A stretch of DNA of 64,000 nucleotides from Trichocoleus sp. FACHB-40 (lineage in GTDB: Bacteria > Cyanobacteriota > Cyanobacteriia > Cyanobacteriales > FACHB-T130). The position numbers and the translations under genes were made by a program. The notes under the pieces are model-generated. The model was given only the letters and a program-made list of their open reading frames with translations, did no database searches and was not told the DNA's origin. Location: NCBI RefSeq assembly GCF_014695915.1, contig NZ_JACJPF010000100.1, positions 1-64,000 on the forward strand, read 5' to 3'. This document shows positions 1 through 7,438 of this stretch, one piece after another; position 1 is the stretch's first letter, and each line of letters begins with the position of its first letter.

Positions 1-2
1 TG

Positions 3-344
3 CAATCAACTCTCTCTCAATGGTTTAACTTAGCTGGTGGTACCGCAAGGATTCTACTGCGGTCTTTACGAGATAAAGCCGAACAGTGGTGGTATTTTCT
101 TGACCATCCAGAAGTTCCTCCTGACAATAATCTGGCAGAACGTTCTTTGCGCTTAGCTGTTACTAAGCGCAAAGTTAGTGGCGGCTCTCGATCGATGGCA
201 CGTTTTCAAGATACTGCCAATTTATTAACTGTGGTACAAACTTGTCGTCGTCAAGGTCGCTCGGTAATTCATTTTTTTGAGCAAGCTCTTCAGAGCCAAC
301 TTCATTCCTCTCAAGTTGCTCCTTCTTTGATTCCACATTCTTAG
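3..344 (+). CDS. IS66-family transposase, C-terminal part (cut by window edge)
   Basis: The reading frame is open from the first base of the window, so the gene starts upstream. The visible 113 residues match the C-terminal end of IS66-type transposases: the DNNLAERSLR motif, followed by a basic RKVSGGS stretch and the ANLLTVVQTCRRQGRSV block with a terminal FFEQAL helix. This part of the family carries the last acidic residue of the DDE catalytic centre (the E of NLAER). Whether the rest of the element is intact cannot be judged here. No right terminal inverted repeat was confirmed in the bases after the stop. Confidence 0.85.
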   Translation, partial: QSTLSQWFNLAGGTARILLRSLRDKAEQWWYFLDHPEVPPDNNLAERSLRLAVTKRKVSGGSRSMARFQDTANLLTVVQTCRRQGRSVIHFFEQALQSQLHSSQVAPSLIPHS

Positions 345-354
345 ACCTGAATCC

Positions 355-624
355 TTACAAGTCAGTTAAGCGGATTTTGACAACTTCTTCACCCAGTTTC
401 CCCTTCATATTGCTAATAAATACCTGACGAACCGGGGAATTCCGCTTGTACTTTTCAGCCATTTCCCAGCAGAAGTCAACTAACTGTTTTAACTTATCGC
501 CAGAGATGACAGTCAATTCACTATGCTGACCTTCAGTTTCACAATGCAGCAGCTCATTAGATTTCAGTCTTTCGATGAAGTCGGCTTGTTGCGATCGCAG
601 CAGGGTAGTCCAGTCCATGCTCAT
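355..624 (-). CDS. hypothetical protein, 89 aa
   Basis: A small soluble protein I cannot assign to a family. It is mostly helical in appearance, rich in charged residues (lysine and glutamate), and has no signal peptide or membrane segment. The central part (GDKLKQLVDFCWEMAEKYKR) looks amphipathic, and the C-terminal part (VFISNMKGKLGEEVVKIRL) looks like a beta-alpha-beta fold. The start has two candidate ATG codons, at 624 and 618, with only a weak ribosome binding site. The stop lies 11 bases from the stop of the convergent IS66 gene. Composition is normal for coding sequence, so it is probably real, but no function can be given. Confidence 0.55.
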   Translation of the reverse strand: MSMDWTTLLRSQQADFIERLKSNELLHCETEGQHSELTVISGDKLKQLVDFCWEMAEKYKRNSPVRQVFISNMKGKLGEEVVKIRLTDL

Positions 625-715
625 ACTAATTTGATTGACCTTACCAGGAATCCAAACTTAGTATTCCCACTGAAGCGGCAAAAATCTCAAAGTAAGCCAA
701 TTAACTACCGTAAAG

Positions 716-772
716 CTTGCGATCGCAACAATTTATCAGCCCAAGCCGCATCTGCGTCTGATAGCGATCGCA
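716..772. repeat. 57-bp dispersed repeat, copy 1
   Basis: These 57 bases recur at 1110-1166 in the same orientation with two mismatches. The unit starts and ends with the HIP1 octamer GCGATCGC and contains the motif AATTTATCAGCCCAAG in its first half. The two copies bracket the hicB-like gene. It may be a small mobile cassette of the kind common between cyanobacterial genes. Confidence 0.8.
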
Positions 773-813
773 CTAGCTCATTAGAGCGAAAAGGCAGGTT
801 GTGCCATCGCTTA

Positions 814-1056
814 TCAGGCGACAGATTCAACTTTTATTGTCGCACCATCAAATTCTGGCAAGCCGTGACCCCTAGCAATACCGATGATTACCCACTCCTC
901 CAGCACTTCTAATAACTCCGTGCGACAAGCTTCTAAATTTTTACCTGTTGCCCATACCCCAGTAGCACCAGGAATTTCTCCATAAAAGCCTTCATCCTCC
1001 TCAAGCAGTTCATAGTGTGCTACTTCCATTGCCTTCTGGAGATATTGCTGAATCAT
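814..1056 (-). CDS. HicB-family antitoxin-like protein, 80 aa
   Basis: The protein has the short beta-alpha-beta-beta-alpha fold signature of the HicB/UPF0150 family: an N-terminal aromatic strand (AHYELLEEDEGFYGEIPGA), the GVWATGKNLEAC turn, and a helix (RTELLEVLEEWVIIGIARGH) ending at LPEFDG. In known systems such proteins neutralise the HicA mRNA interferase. The C-terminal DNA-binding extension of longer HicB proteins is absent. A purine-rich site (AGAGG) sits about seven bases before the ATG, supporting this start. No hicA-like reading frame is visible directly up- or downstream, so it appears to be an orphan antitoxin or the survivor of a decayed pair. Confidence 0.75.
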   Translation of the reverse strand: MIQQYLQKAMEVAHYELLEEDEGFYGEIPGATGVWATGKNLEACRTELLEVLEEWVIIGIARGHGLPEFDGATIKVESVA

Positions 1057-1109
1057 TTTCTACCTCTAGATATATCTAACATGAGGGCATCGAAATCGTT
1101 ATCGTAATC

Positions 1110-1166
1110 CTTGCGATCGCAACAATTTATCAGCCCAAGTTGCATCTGCGTCTGATAGCGATCGCA
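1110..1166. repeat. 57-bp dispersed repeat, copy 2
   Basis: Same orientation as the copy at 716-772 and identical at 55 of 57 positions. It lies just upstream of the hicB-like gene, so the gene is flanked by direct repeats 394 bases apart. Confidence 0.8.
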
Positions 1167-1386
1167 GGAACTCCTCTTCCAGCTACGAAAAAATCAGCAC
1201 TAACTTTGATGCGAGACTGCCAACCAATGTACAGAGAAACTTTGGCGGAGATTGAGAAATAAGCAACTCATGAGGTTGAAGTTTCGCCGTCAACATTCTA
1301 TTGATCGTTTTGTTGTTTATTTTTGCTGTAATGACGTTGGCTTCTTGCAAAATCGGGATGCTCCCCACGCCTGCGCTACAGTATAT

Positions 1387-1608
1387 TTACCCATTGACTG
1401 ATTCAATCAAGTTTTTCAGGTAAGCTGCTGCTTCTTTTGCAGGTAGCATAACTACTTCATTTTTCCGAAGAATTTCATACTGGTTATTACGATAACCGTG
1501 ACCAATAATCAATCCTAAACTTACTGCTCTATTGCCAAGTTCTGTTAACTCGTTAAAGCCCATCGCTTCAACTTCCATATTTAGTTGTTTGATGATTTCC
1601 TCATCCAT
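1387..1608 (-). CDS. hypothetical protein, 73 aa
   Basis: A small acidic protein with no family I recognise. The sequence reads as an N-terminal helix (EEIIKQLNMEVEAMGFNELTELG), a short beta stretch (HGYRNNQYEILRKNEVVML) and a C-terminal helix (AKEAAAYLKNLIES). A strong ribosome binding site (GAGGAGG, with a further AAAGG nearer) precedes the ATG, which is good evidence that it is translated. It shares the strand of the HicB-like gene upstream but is separated by about 330 bases, so co-transcription is uncertain. Confidence 0.65.
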   Translation of the reverse strand: MDEEIIKQLNMEVEAMGFNELTELGNRAVSLGLIIGHGYRNNQYEILRKNEVVMLPAKEAAAYLKNLIESVNG

Positions 1609-2019
1609 ATCCTTTAGCCTCCTCGTTACTGCATTTACTTAAATCTTACTTTTTTTACATACCGTTAACTACCCAATTTAAAAGGGGCAGGAGATTGATC
1701 ACCATCCGCTAAGGCCGTAGCATCTTTACAAGCCAGCTTACGCGATCGCGCACGAGATATCATAGCTCTTTTTAACAACCGGGATTTTTTGCCTCTCTCT
1801 CAAGAAATATTTTTTTAACTCAAAATCTTATTATATTAATAATATATTACAAGCCTTTCGTGAATAATTCTCTTCCATAGCAATCCTTGCAGGAGTTGTA
1901 AAGTTATCTCTCTTCTTTCTTAAGCGCCCGGTCGCGCCTAGAGGAGTTCGTTTTTTTTTCACCAATCAAATAGGACTGCTATAACTTCTTTTTTCTCTGC
2001 GTTCTCTGCGGTTCATTTT
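1609..2019. other. 411-bp intergenic region
   Basis: Contains the divergent start regions of the 73-aa protein and of the TVP38 gene. A very AT-rich stretch lies near 1800-1850. Close to the end is the motif TTCTCTGCGTTCTCTGCGG (about 1991-2011), a low-complexity cyanobacterial repeat that also occurs near 25708-25726 before another gene. I see no RNA gene and no further convincing reading frame. Confidence 0.6.
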
Positions 2020-2778
2020 ATGAAGTTGTTTATGAACAAAGAATCTAGTCCAAGCAAATCCAGCTTAAATCGCAAGCTAATTGTAGGATTTTTATTACTT
2101 GTCTCTTTAATCTCGGCTTTTATTTTTGCAACTAAATATTTTGATATTCAAGAGCATTTAAAAAAACTATTGGCATGGATCGACAGCCTGGGATTTTTGG
2201 CACCCGTGACTTTTATTCTTATTTATATTTTAGCTACCGTGCTTTTTATACCAGGCTCCATTCTCACGCTGGGATCTGGTTTTGTCTTTGGCGTAATTTG
2301 GGGTTCAATTTATGTTTTCATTGGAGCGACTTTAGGAGCAACAGCCGCTTTTCTAGTTGGGCGTTATTTAGCTCGTGGATGGGTTTCCCAGCAAATAGAA
2401 AAAAATGCCAAGTTCGAAGCCATTGACCAAGCGGTAAAGAGAGAAGGATTCAAAGTTGTTCTTTTGACTAGACTTTCGCCGATTTTCCCCTTCAACGTTT
2501 TAAATTATTCTTTTGGAGTAACCCAAGTTTCTTTAAAAGATTATTTTTTAGCCTCCATTGGGATGATTCCGGGGACTATCATGTACGTTTATATTGGTTC
2601 TTTAGCGGGTAGTCTCGCCACGATTGGAGCAGCAAATCAGCCCACTAATCCGGAAACAGAGGCAGTAAAATGGGTTATTCGTGTTGTTGGTTTTATTGCC
2701 ACAGTTGCTGTGACTATTTATGTCACACGCATTGCTCGTAAAGCATTAGAAGAAAGCGTTAATCAAGAGGAATTGTAA
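2020..2778 (+). CDS. TVP38/TMEM64 (SNARE-associated, DedA-like) membrane protein
   Basis: A 252-aa integral membrane protein with a cytoplasmic N-terminus, a first hydrophobic segment around residues 20-40, and the conserved family core in the middle: a long hydrophobic run ending in FIPGSILTLGSGFVFG, then GATLGATAAFLVGRYLAR. The later motif LTRLSPIFPFNVLNYSFG and the re-entrant PGTIMYVYIG segment are also typical of the family. Relatives are implicated in lipid scrambling or membrane homeostasis; the exact substrate here is unknown. It overlaps the next gene by one base (TAATG), so the two are almost certainly one operon. A second ATG at 2032 could be the true start, since no clear ribosome binding site distinguishes them. 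Confidence 0.85.
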   Translation: MKLFMNKESSPSKSSLNRKLIVGFLLLVSLISAFIFATKYFDIQEHLKKLLAWIDSLGFLAPVTFILIYILATVLFIPGSILTLGSGFVFGVIWGSIYVFIGATLGATAAFLVGRYLARGWVSQQIEKNAKFEAIDQAVKREGFKVVLLTRLSPIFPFNVLNYSFGVTQVSLKDYFLASIGMIPGTIMYVYIGSLAGSLATIGAANQPTNPETEAVKWVIRVVGFIATVAVTIYVTRIARKALEESVNQEEL

Positions 2779-4310
2779 TGTCACAAACAGTTGAAAAAGC
2801 GATTGTGCAGCCAATGGATGAATATAATCAGACTTTGGTTGCTAATGTACATCCGTCAGATTGGGTGAACCCAGAACCCTCGTCTCGTTACAATTTGGTT
2901 GTGATTGGAGCAGGTACTGCGGGACTGGTTGTTGCCGGAGGTGCAGGACTTTTAGGTAGTAAAGTAGCCTTAATTGAAAAAGATTTGATGGGTGGAGATT
3001 GCCTAAATGTAGGCTGCGTACCTTCTAAATGTATGATTCGCTCCTCTCGTGTTGTCGGTGATATTCAGAATGCAGATAAATTTGGTATTCGCGTTCCTGA
3101 TGGCACAGAAATTAATTTTTCGGCAGTGATGGAGCGAATGCGGCGAGTTCGGGCGGAGATTAGCCCTCACGATTCTGCTCAAAGATTTAAAGAAGAATTT
3201 AATGTAGATGTATTTTTGGGAGAAGCGCGTTTTAACAGTGCTGATACTGTGGAAGTTGGAGGAAGAATTTTGCGCTTCAAAAAAGCAGTAATAGCTACTG
3301 GTGCCAAGGCTACTGCTCCCGACCTTGAAGGATTAAAGGATGCTGGTTATCTCACTAATGAAACGGTATTTTCTCTAACCGAAAGACCGCAACGAATGGC
3401 AATAATTGGTGGTGGCCCCTTGGGGTGCGAATTTGCTCAAACTTTTCAACGTTTAGGCTCACAAGTGGTGTTAATACATAAAAATGACCACATTCTGGAT
3501 AAGGAAGATGCTGATGCAGCAGAAATTGTCCACCAGTCCTTTATTCGGGAAGGCGTTCAGCTGATATTAAACTCCAAGGTGAAACGGGTTGATCGAACAA
3601 GTGTAGGGAAAGTTATTTATTACGAATCGAATGGAAAAGAAGATTCTGTAACGGTAGACGAAATTCTGATTGGAGTTGGGCGATCGCCTAACGTTAAGAA
3701 ATTAAATCTTGAAGCTGTTGGTGTGCAGTATGACCTCAAAAAAGGAGTGATTGTAAATGACAATCTACAAACCTCTAACCCTCGAATTTATGCGGCTGGT
3801 GATGTTTGTATGGATTGGAAATTTACCCACGCTGCTGATGCTGCTGCCAGAATTGTAATTCAAAATAGTTTGTTTTTTGGACGCAAAAAACTCAGTTCGC
3901 TGACAATGCCTTGGGTGACATACACCGATCCGGAAGTTGCCCATGTTGGGATGTACGAGAAAGACGCTCAAAAAAAAGGAATTGAGGTGGATACTTTTTT
4001 CGTTCCATTAAGTGACGTGGATCGGGCAGTTGCCGATGGCGAAACAGCAGGATTTGCGAAAGTTTTTGTGAAGAAAGGTACTGATAAAATTTTAGGTGCA
4101 ACGATTGTGGCGCGAAATGCAGGCGATATGATTAGCGAAGTTACTTTGGCAATTGTGGGAAATCTTGGGTTAAAAACTCTTGGTAGTGTCATTCACCCGT
4201 ATCCTACTCAAGCTGAGGTGATTCGCAAGGCGGCAGATGAATATAGTCGTACTCGTTTAACACCGTTTATTAAGAAACTGTTGGGCTGGTGGCTGGTTTG
4301 GACGCGATAG
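2778..4310 (+). CDS. mercuric-reductase-like pyridine nucleotide-disulfide oxidoreductase
   Basis: A 510-aa flavoprotein. The FAD-binding GAGTAG motif is at residues 44-49, the redox-active disulfide is GGDCLNVGCVPSK with Cys75 and Cys80, and a second dinucleotide fold (IIGGGPLGCEFAQ) lies near residue 212. The C-terminal HPYPTQAE segment supplies the active-site histidine-glutamate pair. The N-terminal heavy-metal domain and the terminal Cys-Cys pair that MerA uses to receive Hg(II) are both absent; the protein ends in a hydrophobic, basic tail (KKLLGWWLVWTR). It is therefore a dihydrolipoamide-dehydrogenase-type enzyme of unknown substrate rather than a proven mercury reductase. The one-base overlap with the TVP38 gene and the membrane-prone tail suggest that the two products work together at a membrane. 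Confidence 0.85.
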   Translation: MSQTVEKAIVQPMDEYNQTLVANVHPSDWVNPEPSSRYNLVVIGAGTAGLVVAGGAGLLGSKVALIEKDLMGGDCLNVGCVPSKCMIRSSRVVGDIQNADKFGIRVPDGTEINFSAVMERMRRVRAEISPHDSAQRFKEEFNVDVFLGEARFNSADTVEVGGRILRFKKAVIATGAKATAPDLEGLKDAGYLTNETVFSLTERPQRMAIIGGGPLGCEFAQTFQRLGSQVVLIHKNDHILDKEDADAAEIVHQSFIREGVQLILNSKVKRVDRTSVGKVIYYESNGKEDSVTVDEILIGVGRSPNVKKLNLEAVGVQYDLKKGVIVNDNLQTSNPRIYAAGDVCMDWKFTHAADAAARIVIQNSLFFGRKKLSSLTMPWVTYTDPEVAHVGMYEKDAQKKGIEVDTFFVPLSDVDRAVADGETAGFAKVFVKKGTDKILGATIVARNAGDMISEVTLAIVGNLGLKTLGSVIHPYPTQAEVIRKAADEYSRTRLTPFIKKLLGWWLVWTR

Positions 4311-4320
4311 AAACTGTTTT

Positions 4321-4349
4321 CTAGTTACCAGACTCAGTCTGGTAACTAG
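4321..4349. terminator. perfect 14-bp inverted repeat between convergent genes
   Basis: CTAGTTACCAGACT and its exact complement flank a single central base. It sits 10 bases after the stop of the mercuric-reductase-like gene and 19 bases from the stop of the convergent LysR gene. It is the right position for a bidirectional transcription stop, although neither side has a long U tract. Confidence 0.65.
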
Positions 4350-4368
4350 AAATAGCGCCGGGGGGATG

Positions 4369-5280
4369 TCAGGACATATCCACGGCAACTTGCGGTGCTT
4401 TCTCCAAAAGGTACTCGAAAAAGGTGTGAGCGACAACCGAGAGCTGTTTGCCAGCAGGATATGCTACATACCAATGGCGACTTATAGGAAAGCCTTGCAC
4501 ATCAAGGATGGTAATTTGATTGGTGGCACCATCTAGCCCTAGAGTATGGCGAGATAAGACAGATATGCCTAAGCCGCCTGCGATCGCTTGCTTAATCGCT
4601 TCGTTACTCCCCAACTCCAGCCTGACTTTTACAGAAACGCCATGCTCATCGAATAATGTTTGCACCGATGAGCGCGTTCCCGATCCATGTTCCCGCATAA
4701 TAAACGGCTCACCAGAAAGGCGAGATATCGGGATATTTTTTTCCTTAGCTAGCGGATGATCGACAGGTGCCAAGACCACTAGGGGGTTTGCCAGAAACTG
4801 ATGATAGGTGATATCAAGATGCTCCGGTATTTGGCTCAAGATATACAAATCGTCCAGATTTTCGCTCATGCGGCTGAGTATCCGTTCGTGATTTGTCACT
4901 TGGAGCGCAATATCAATTCCCGGATACATCTGGCAAAATGGCCCTAGTAAACGCGGCACAAAGTATTTGGTAGTGGTAATCACTGCCAGCCGCAATCGTC
5001 CCTGCTTCAGCCCTTTCATTTGAGCAACAATCATCTCAAACTGGGCTAATCTATCGAAAACTTCCCGACACGTTACCAAAAGTTCCCGTCCGGCATCGGT
5101 AAGATAGAGTCGCTTACCGACTTGCTCGAACAGTGGCAAGCCAACTGTTTTAGTTAGCTGCTTGACCTGCATAGAGACGGTGGGCTGGGTGAGAAATAAT
5201 TCCTCTGCCGCACGAGTAAAGCTCCCGTGCCGAGCCACTACCTCAAAAACCTTTAACTGATGCAGCGTTGCCTGCTTCAA
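4369..5280 (-). CDS. LysR-type regulator, CmpR/RbcR class
   Basis: A 303-aa LysR-type transcription factor. Residues 1-60 form the winged helix-turn-helix (HQLKVFEVVARHGSFTRAAE, then LTQPTVSMQVKQLT), followed by a linker helix and a two-lobed effector domain. The segments KQGRLRLAVITTTKYFVPRL, GPFCQMYPG, REHGSGTR and GSNEAIKQAIAGGLGISVLS are characteristic of cyanobacterial regulators of Rubisco and carbon-uptake genes (CmpR/RbcR type). It lies next to the ccm operon on the same strand and points away from it. From memory, Anabaena PCC 7120 has the same gene order. Its likely targets are the ccm and ndhF4 promoters and its own gene, but this is inference. CmpR and RbcR cannot be separated by eye. 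Confidence 0.85.
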   Translation of the reverse strand: MKQATLHQLKVFEVVARHGSFTRAAEELFLTQPTVSMQVKQLTKTVGLPLFEQVGKRLYLTDAGRELLVTCREVFDRLAQFEMIVAQMKGLKQGRLRLAVITTTKYFVPRLLGPFCQMYPGIDIALQVTNHERILSRMSENLDDLYILSQIPEHLDITYHQFLANPLVVLAPVDHPLAKEKNIPISRLSGEPFIMREHGSGTRSSVQTLFDEHGVSVKVRLELGSNEAIKQAIAGGLGISVLSRHTLGLDGATNQITILDVQGFPISRHWYVAYPAGKQLSVVAHTFFEYLLEKAPQVAVDMS

Positions 5281-5400
5281 CCGCCCTTCTCCTGGCAGTT
5301 ATAGATAATAATCTATCATAACCATTGAAAACAATGTTTTTGATCTATAGGAGATCAAGGTTATTATCAAATTAATGAAACAAAGTGACAGTCTTCCTTC
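5281..5400 (-). promoter_or_regulatory. probable promoter/operator of the LysR gene
   Basis: An AT-rich segment just upstream of the regulator start with several short dyads: ATTG-AAAA-CAAT near 5325-5336 and TGATCT-ATAGG-AGATCA at about 5340-5356. LysR proteins commonly bind such interrupted dyads and autoregulate. No promoter boxes can be assigned with certainty. Confidence 0.35.
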
Positions 5401-5568
5401 CTACAGGCGTTGCATATTTACTTGATGGTTGGTCGGGGAAGTCATTATCTTCTATATTCATCCTGTGTTTTGCAGGCTGATTCCCTCCCAAAGCATCTAA
5501 GGTGTGAATGTGCAACGCTTTCCATTTGAAAAGAAGCTGTTAGCTGTAGATGCGCGAGCCCATATACA

Positions 5569-6342
5569 TCATTCTTCCACACGGAGGGGTGGTAACTTAG
5601 CTAAATCTGGCAATTCTAACTCTACCAACTGTTTTTCCGTTTCCTTAACGTTAACAGGCACCATCAGAGGTTCAGGTTTCTCCTCAACCCAGCAAGTCGC
5701 CACTGGCAGGATTTGCTCCAGATCATCCAAAAGTCTTGGAATCACCATCAGCGAGTTGAATTCCCCAATCCTCTCGGCTTCTCTCATCCCAGCCTCAACA
5801 GCTACAGCCACATCTGCCACCCTTCCTCGGATAATCGCAGTACACAGACCATCGCCAATAGTTTCGTAAGAGGATAGATACACCTCAGCTGCCTTGAGCA
5901 TCGCATCGCAGGCACCCACCATCGCCGGAAATCCCCGCGTTTCCAACAAACCAACCGCTTGATTGCTCAGGCGACTGTAACTGTCGCCGTCGCTTAATTC
6001 GGACAAGCGCCTGCCAATAGGAAATATTACTTCCAAATTGGGCATGGGACGCGCCATTACCGAAGAGGAGACTAATTGACCAAACTGTTCGGCAGTCTGT
6101 GCGCCTGCTTCTACAGCTAAACGGACATCTGAGATCCTGCCTCGGACAATAGCGGTACAGTAACCACTGCCAATTTTTTCAAACCCGATGAGTGTCACCC
6201 CGGCTGACTTCAGCATCATATCAGCTGTGCCAACGATAGCGGGGAAACTGCGAGTCGAAACCATGCCAAGAGCAGTGTCTTTGAAGTTTTTTGGTTGAGT
6301 TGTCCGTTCAAAACGAACAAGCCCTGGTTTTTGTACCTCCAC
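5569..6342 (-). CDS. ccmO: CcmO, double-BMC carboxysome shell protein
   Basis: A 257-aa shell protein with two bacterial-microcompartment domains in tandem. The first covers about residues 20-110 (ALGMVSTRSFPAIVGTADMM, then KIGSGYCTAIVRG) and the second about 125-215 (AVGLLETRGFPAMVGACDAM, then TIGDGLCTAIIRG). Such fused proteins form trimers with pseudo-hexagonal symmetry in the facets of the beta-carboxysome. A C-terminal tail of about 45 residues is unstructured. The start is GTG, supported by a clean GGAGG seven bases upstream. It is the last gene of the ccmK-ccmK-ccmL-ccmM-ccmN-ccmO series, 104 bases after ccmN, so it probably shares the transcript. Confidence 0.93.
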   Translation of the reverse strand: MEVQKPGLVRFERTTQPKNFKDTALGMVSTRSFPAIVGTADMMLKSAGVTLIGFEKIGSGYCTAIVRGRISDVRLAVEAGAQTAEQFGQLVSSSVMARPMPNLEVIFPIGRRLSELSDGDSYSRLSNQAVGLLETRGFPAMVGACDAMLKAAEVYLSSYETIGDGLCTAIIRGRVADVAVAVEAGMREAERIGEFNSLMVIPRLLDDLEQILPVATCWVEEKPEPLMVPVNVKETEKQLVELELPDLAKLPPLRVEE

Positions 6343-6446
6343 CTATAACCTCCGTGAGAAAATACTGGCCGCCTAACTTAAGTATGCCCACACTAAGAGA
6401 TTAGTTGATGGTTGTTAATACTAATACTTCCCAAAAGTCGAAACTA

Positions 6447-7124
6447 TCATTCACTGTGATTGTCTTCGGGAGGAGGGTTGGCGGATTTATGATGAGGAAA
6501 CAAAGTCAAGAGCAGTCGGTTCAGGTTTGCTTGTCCATAGACGGGAACGCCAACAGGGGGAGGCTTAGGCACTGGCTCCTCTTGGGTATCTTCGCCACTT
6601 GGAGTCGGGGGAGTGGTAGCGATCGCTAACTCCTCTTGGGTGTCTTCGCCGCTTGGAGTCGGGTCGCTGGTGGCTATCCCTTGTCCGTTTAGGGATTCTG
6701 GGGGGAAGTCCTTGCTTTCTGGCTGGTTTGCCGCATCTTCGCTTTTTCTTGCTTCTGGGGTGTCAGCAATTTGCCGCCCCTTGACTCCTAGCAGAGATCC
6801 TGGCGGCACTACTTGACAAGATTCCACAGATGCGTTGAAAACTGTCGTCGCGGCACCGATGCAGGCATTCGCCCCAATCTTACCCGTACCGACTAGCAGA
6901 ACACCAGCGCCCAGAATAACTCCTGCCTCGACTTCTAGGTTGCCTTTGTGGGCATGAATAATGGTTCCCATGCCGATGCAGACACCAGCAGCGATAATAA
7001 TTTTACAGTCTGGATCTGCTTGAATAATTACCCCTGGTGCGATCGCGGCACTTTCATCAATACTCACATCCCCTTGCACATAAACCTGAGAATTGCTAAA
7101 CGGCGGTAGTAGGGGCAAGTGCAT
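6447..7124 (-). CDS. ccmN: CcmN, carboxysome assembly adaptor
   Basis: A 225-aa protein. The N-terminal half (about residues 10-125) is a left-handed beta-helix of hexapeptide repeats (IIAAGVCIGMGTIIHAH, VILGAGVLLVGTG). A proline/serine/glutamate-rich linker follows, and then a C-terminal amphipathic helix (VYGQANLNRLLLTLFPHH) that matches the encapsulation peptide known to dock the CcmM-Rubisco core onto CcmK shell proteins. The linker contains a recent duplication: PTPSGEDTQEE occurs twice. Upstream, a repeat-rich spacer of 314 bases separates it from ccmM. No good ribosome binding site is visible before the ATG. Confidence 0.92.
   Translation of the reverse strand: MHLPLLPPFSNSQVYVQGDVSIDESAAIAPGVIIQADPDCKIIIAAGVCIGMGTIIHAHKGNLEVEAGVILGAGVLLVGTGKIGANACIGAATTVFNASVESCQVVPPGSLLGVKGRQIADTPEARKSEDAANQPESKDFPPESLNGQGIATSDPTPSGEDTQEELAIATTPPTPSGEDTQEEPVPKPPPVGVPVYGQANLNRLLLTLFPHHKSANPPPEDNHSE
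6577..6666. repeat. internal duplication in the ccmN linker
   Basis: Two nearly identical stretches (about 6577-6612 and 6631-6666), both containing CTCCTCTTGGGT and CTTGGAGTCGGG, encode the duplicated PTPSGEDTQEE linker segment. They differ at only a few silent positions. Confidence 0.7.
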
Positions 7125-7438
7125 GGAACTAGGAGCTAAATAGTTATAAGTTAGGCGTTAAGAGTTAAGAGCTATGAGTTGCTAACTTCCAACTTCTGTG
7201 AATAGGTTATCACTCACGAGTTACTAACTCTTAACTACTAGCTTCTGTGAGCAAGTTAGTAGTTAAGCATTCCTAACTCGTAACTTTTAACTTTTTACTA
7301 AAAGTTATGAGTTATTAGTTGAGCGCTGCTAACTTCCAACTTCTGTAAGTTATGAGTAACAAGTTATTAACTCGTTACTCATAACTCCTGTGAGTGAGTT
7401 ATGAGTAAATCATTCCTAACTCCTTACTCTTATATCTC
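7125..7438. repeat. repeat-rich spacer between ccmM and ccmN
   Basis: About 314 bases built from imperfect copies of short words such as GAGTTACTAACTC, CTAACTTCCAACTTCTGTG and AGTTATGAGT in both orientations. Many pairs can fold into hairpins. It contains no plausible gene. On the minus-strand transcript it would place a highly structured region between ccmM and ccmN, which may adjust their expression ratio through mRNA processing or partial termination. Confidence 0.75.

Noticed and set aside
523-912. Plus-strand frame of 129 codons
   Set aside because: Overlaps the 89-aa gene and hicB on the opposite strand, crosses the 57-bp repeat, and has unnatural composition.
1183-1368. Minus-strand frame of 61 codons
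   Set aside because: No ribosome binding site and no recognisable domain; ends in low-quality sequence between two better genes.
2778-4310. Call as true mercuric reductase merA
   Set aside because: Metal-binding domain and C-terminal cysteine pair are missing and there is no mer operon nearby.
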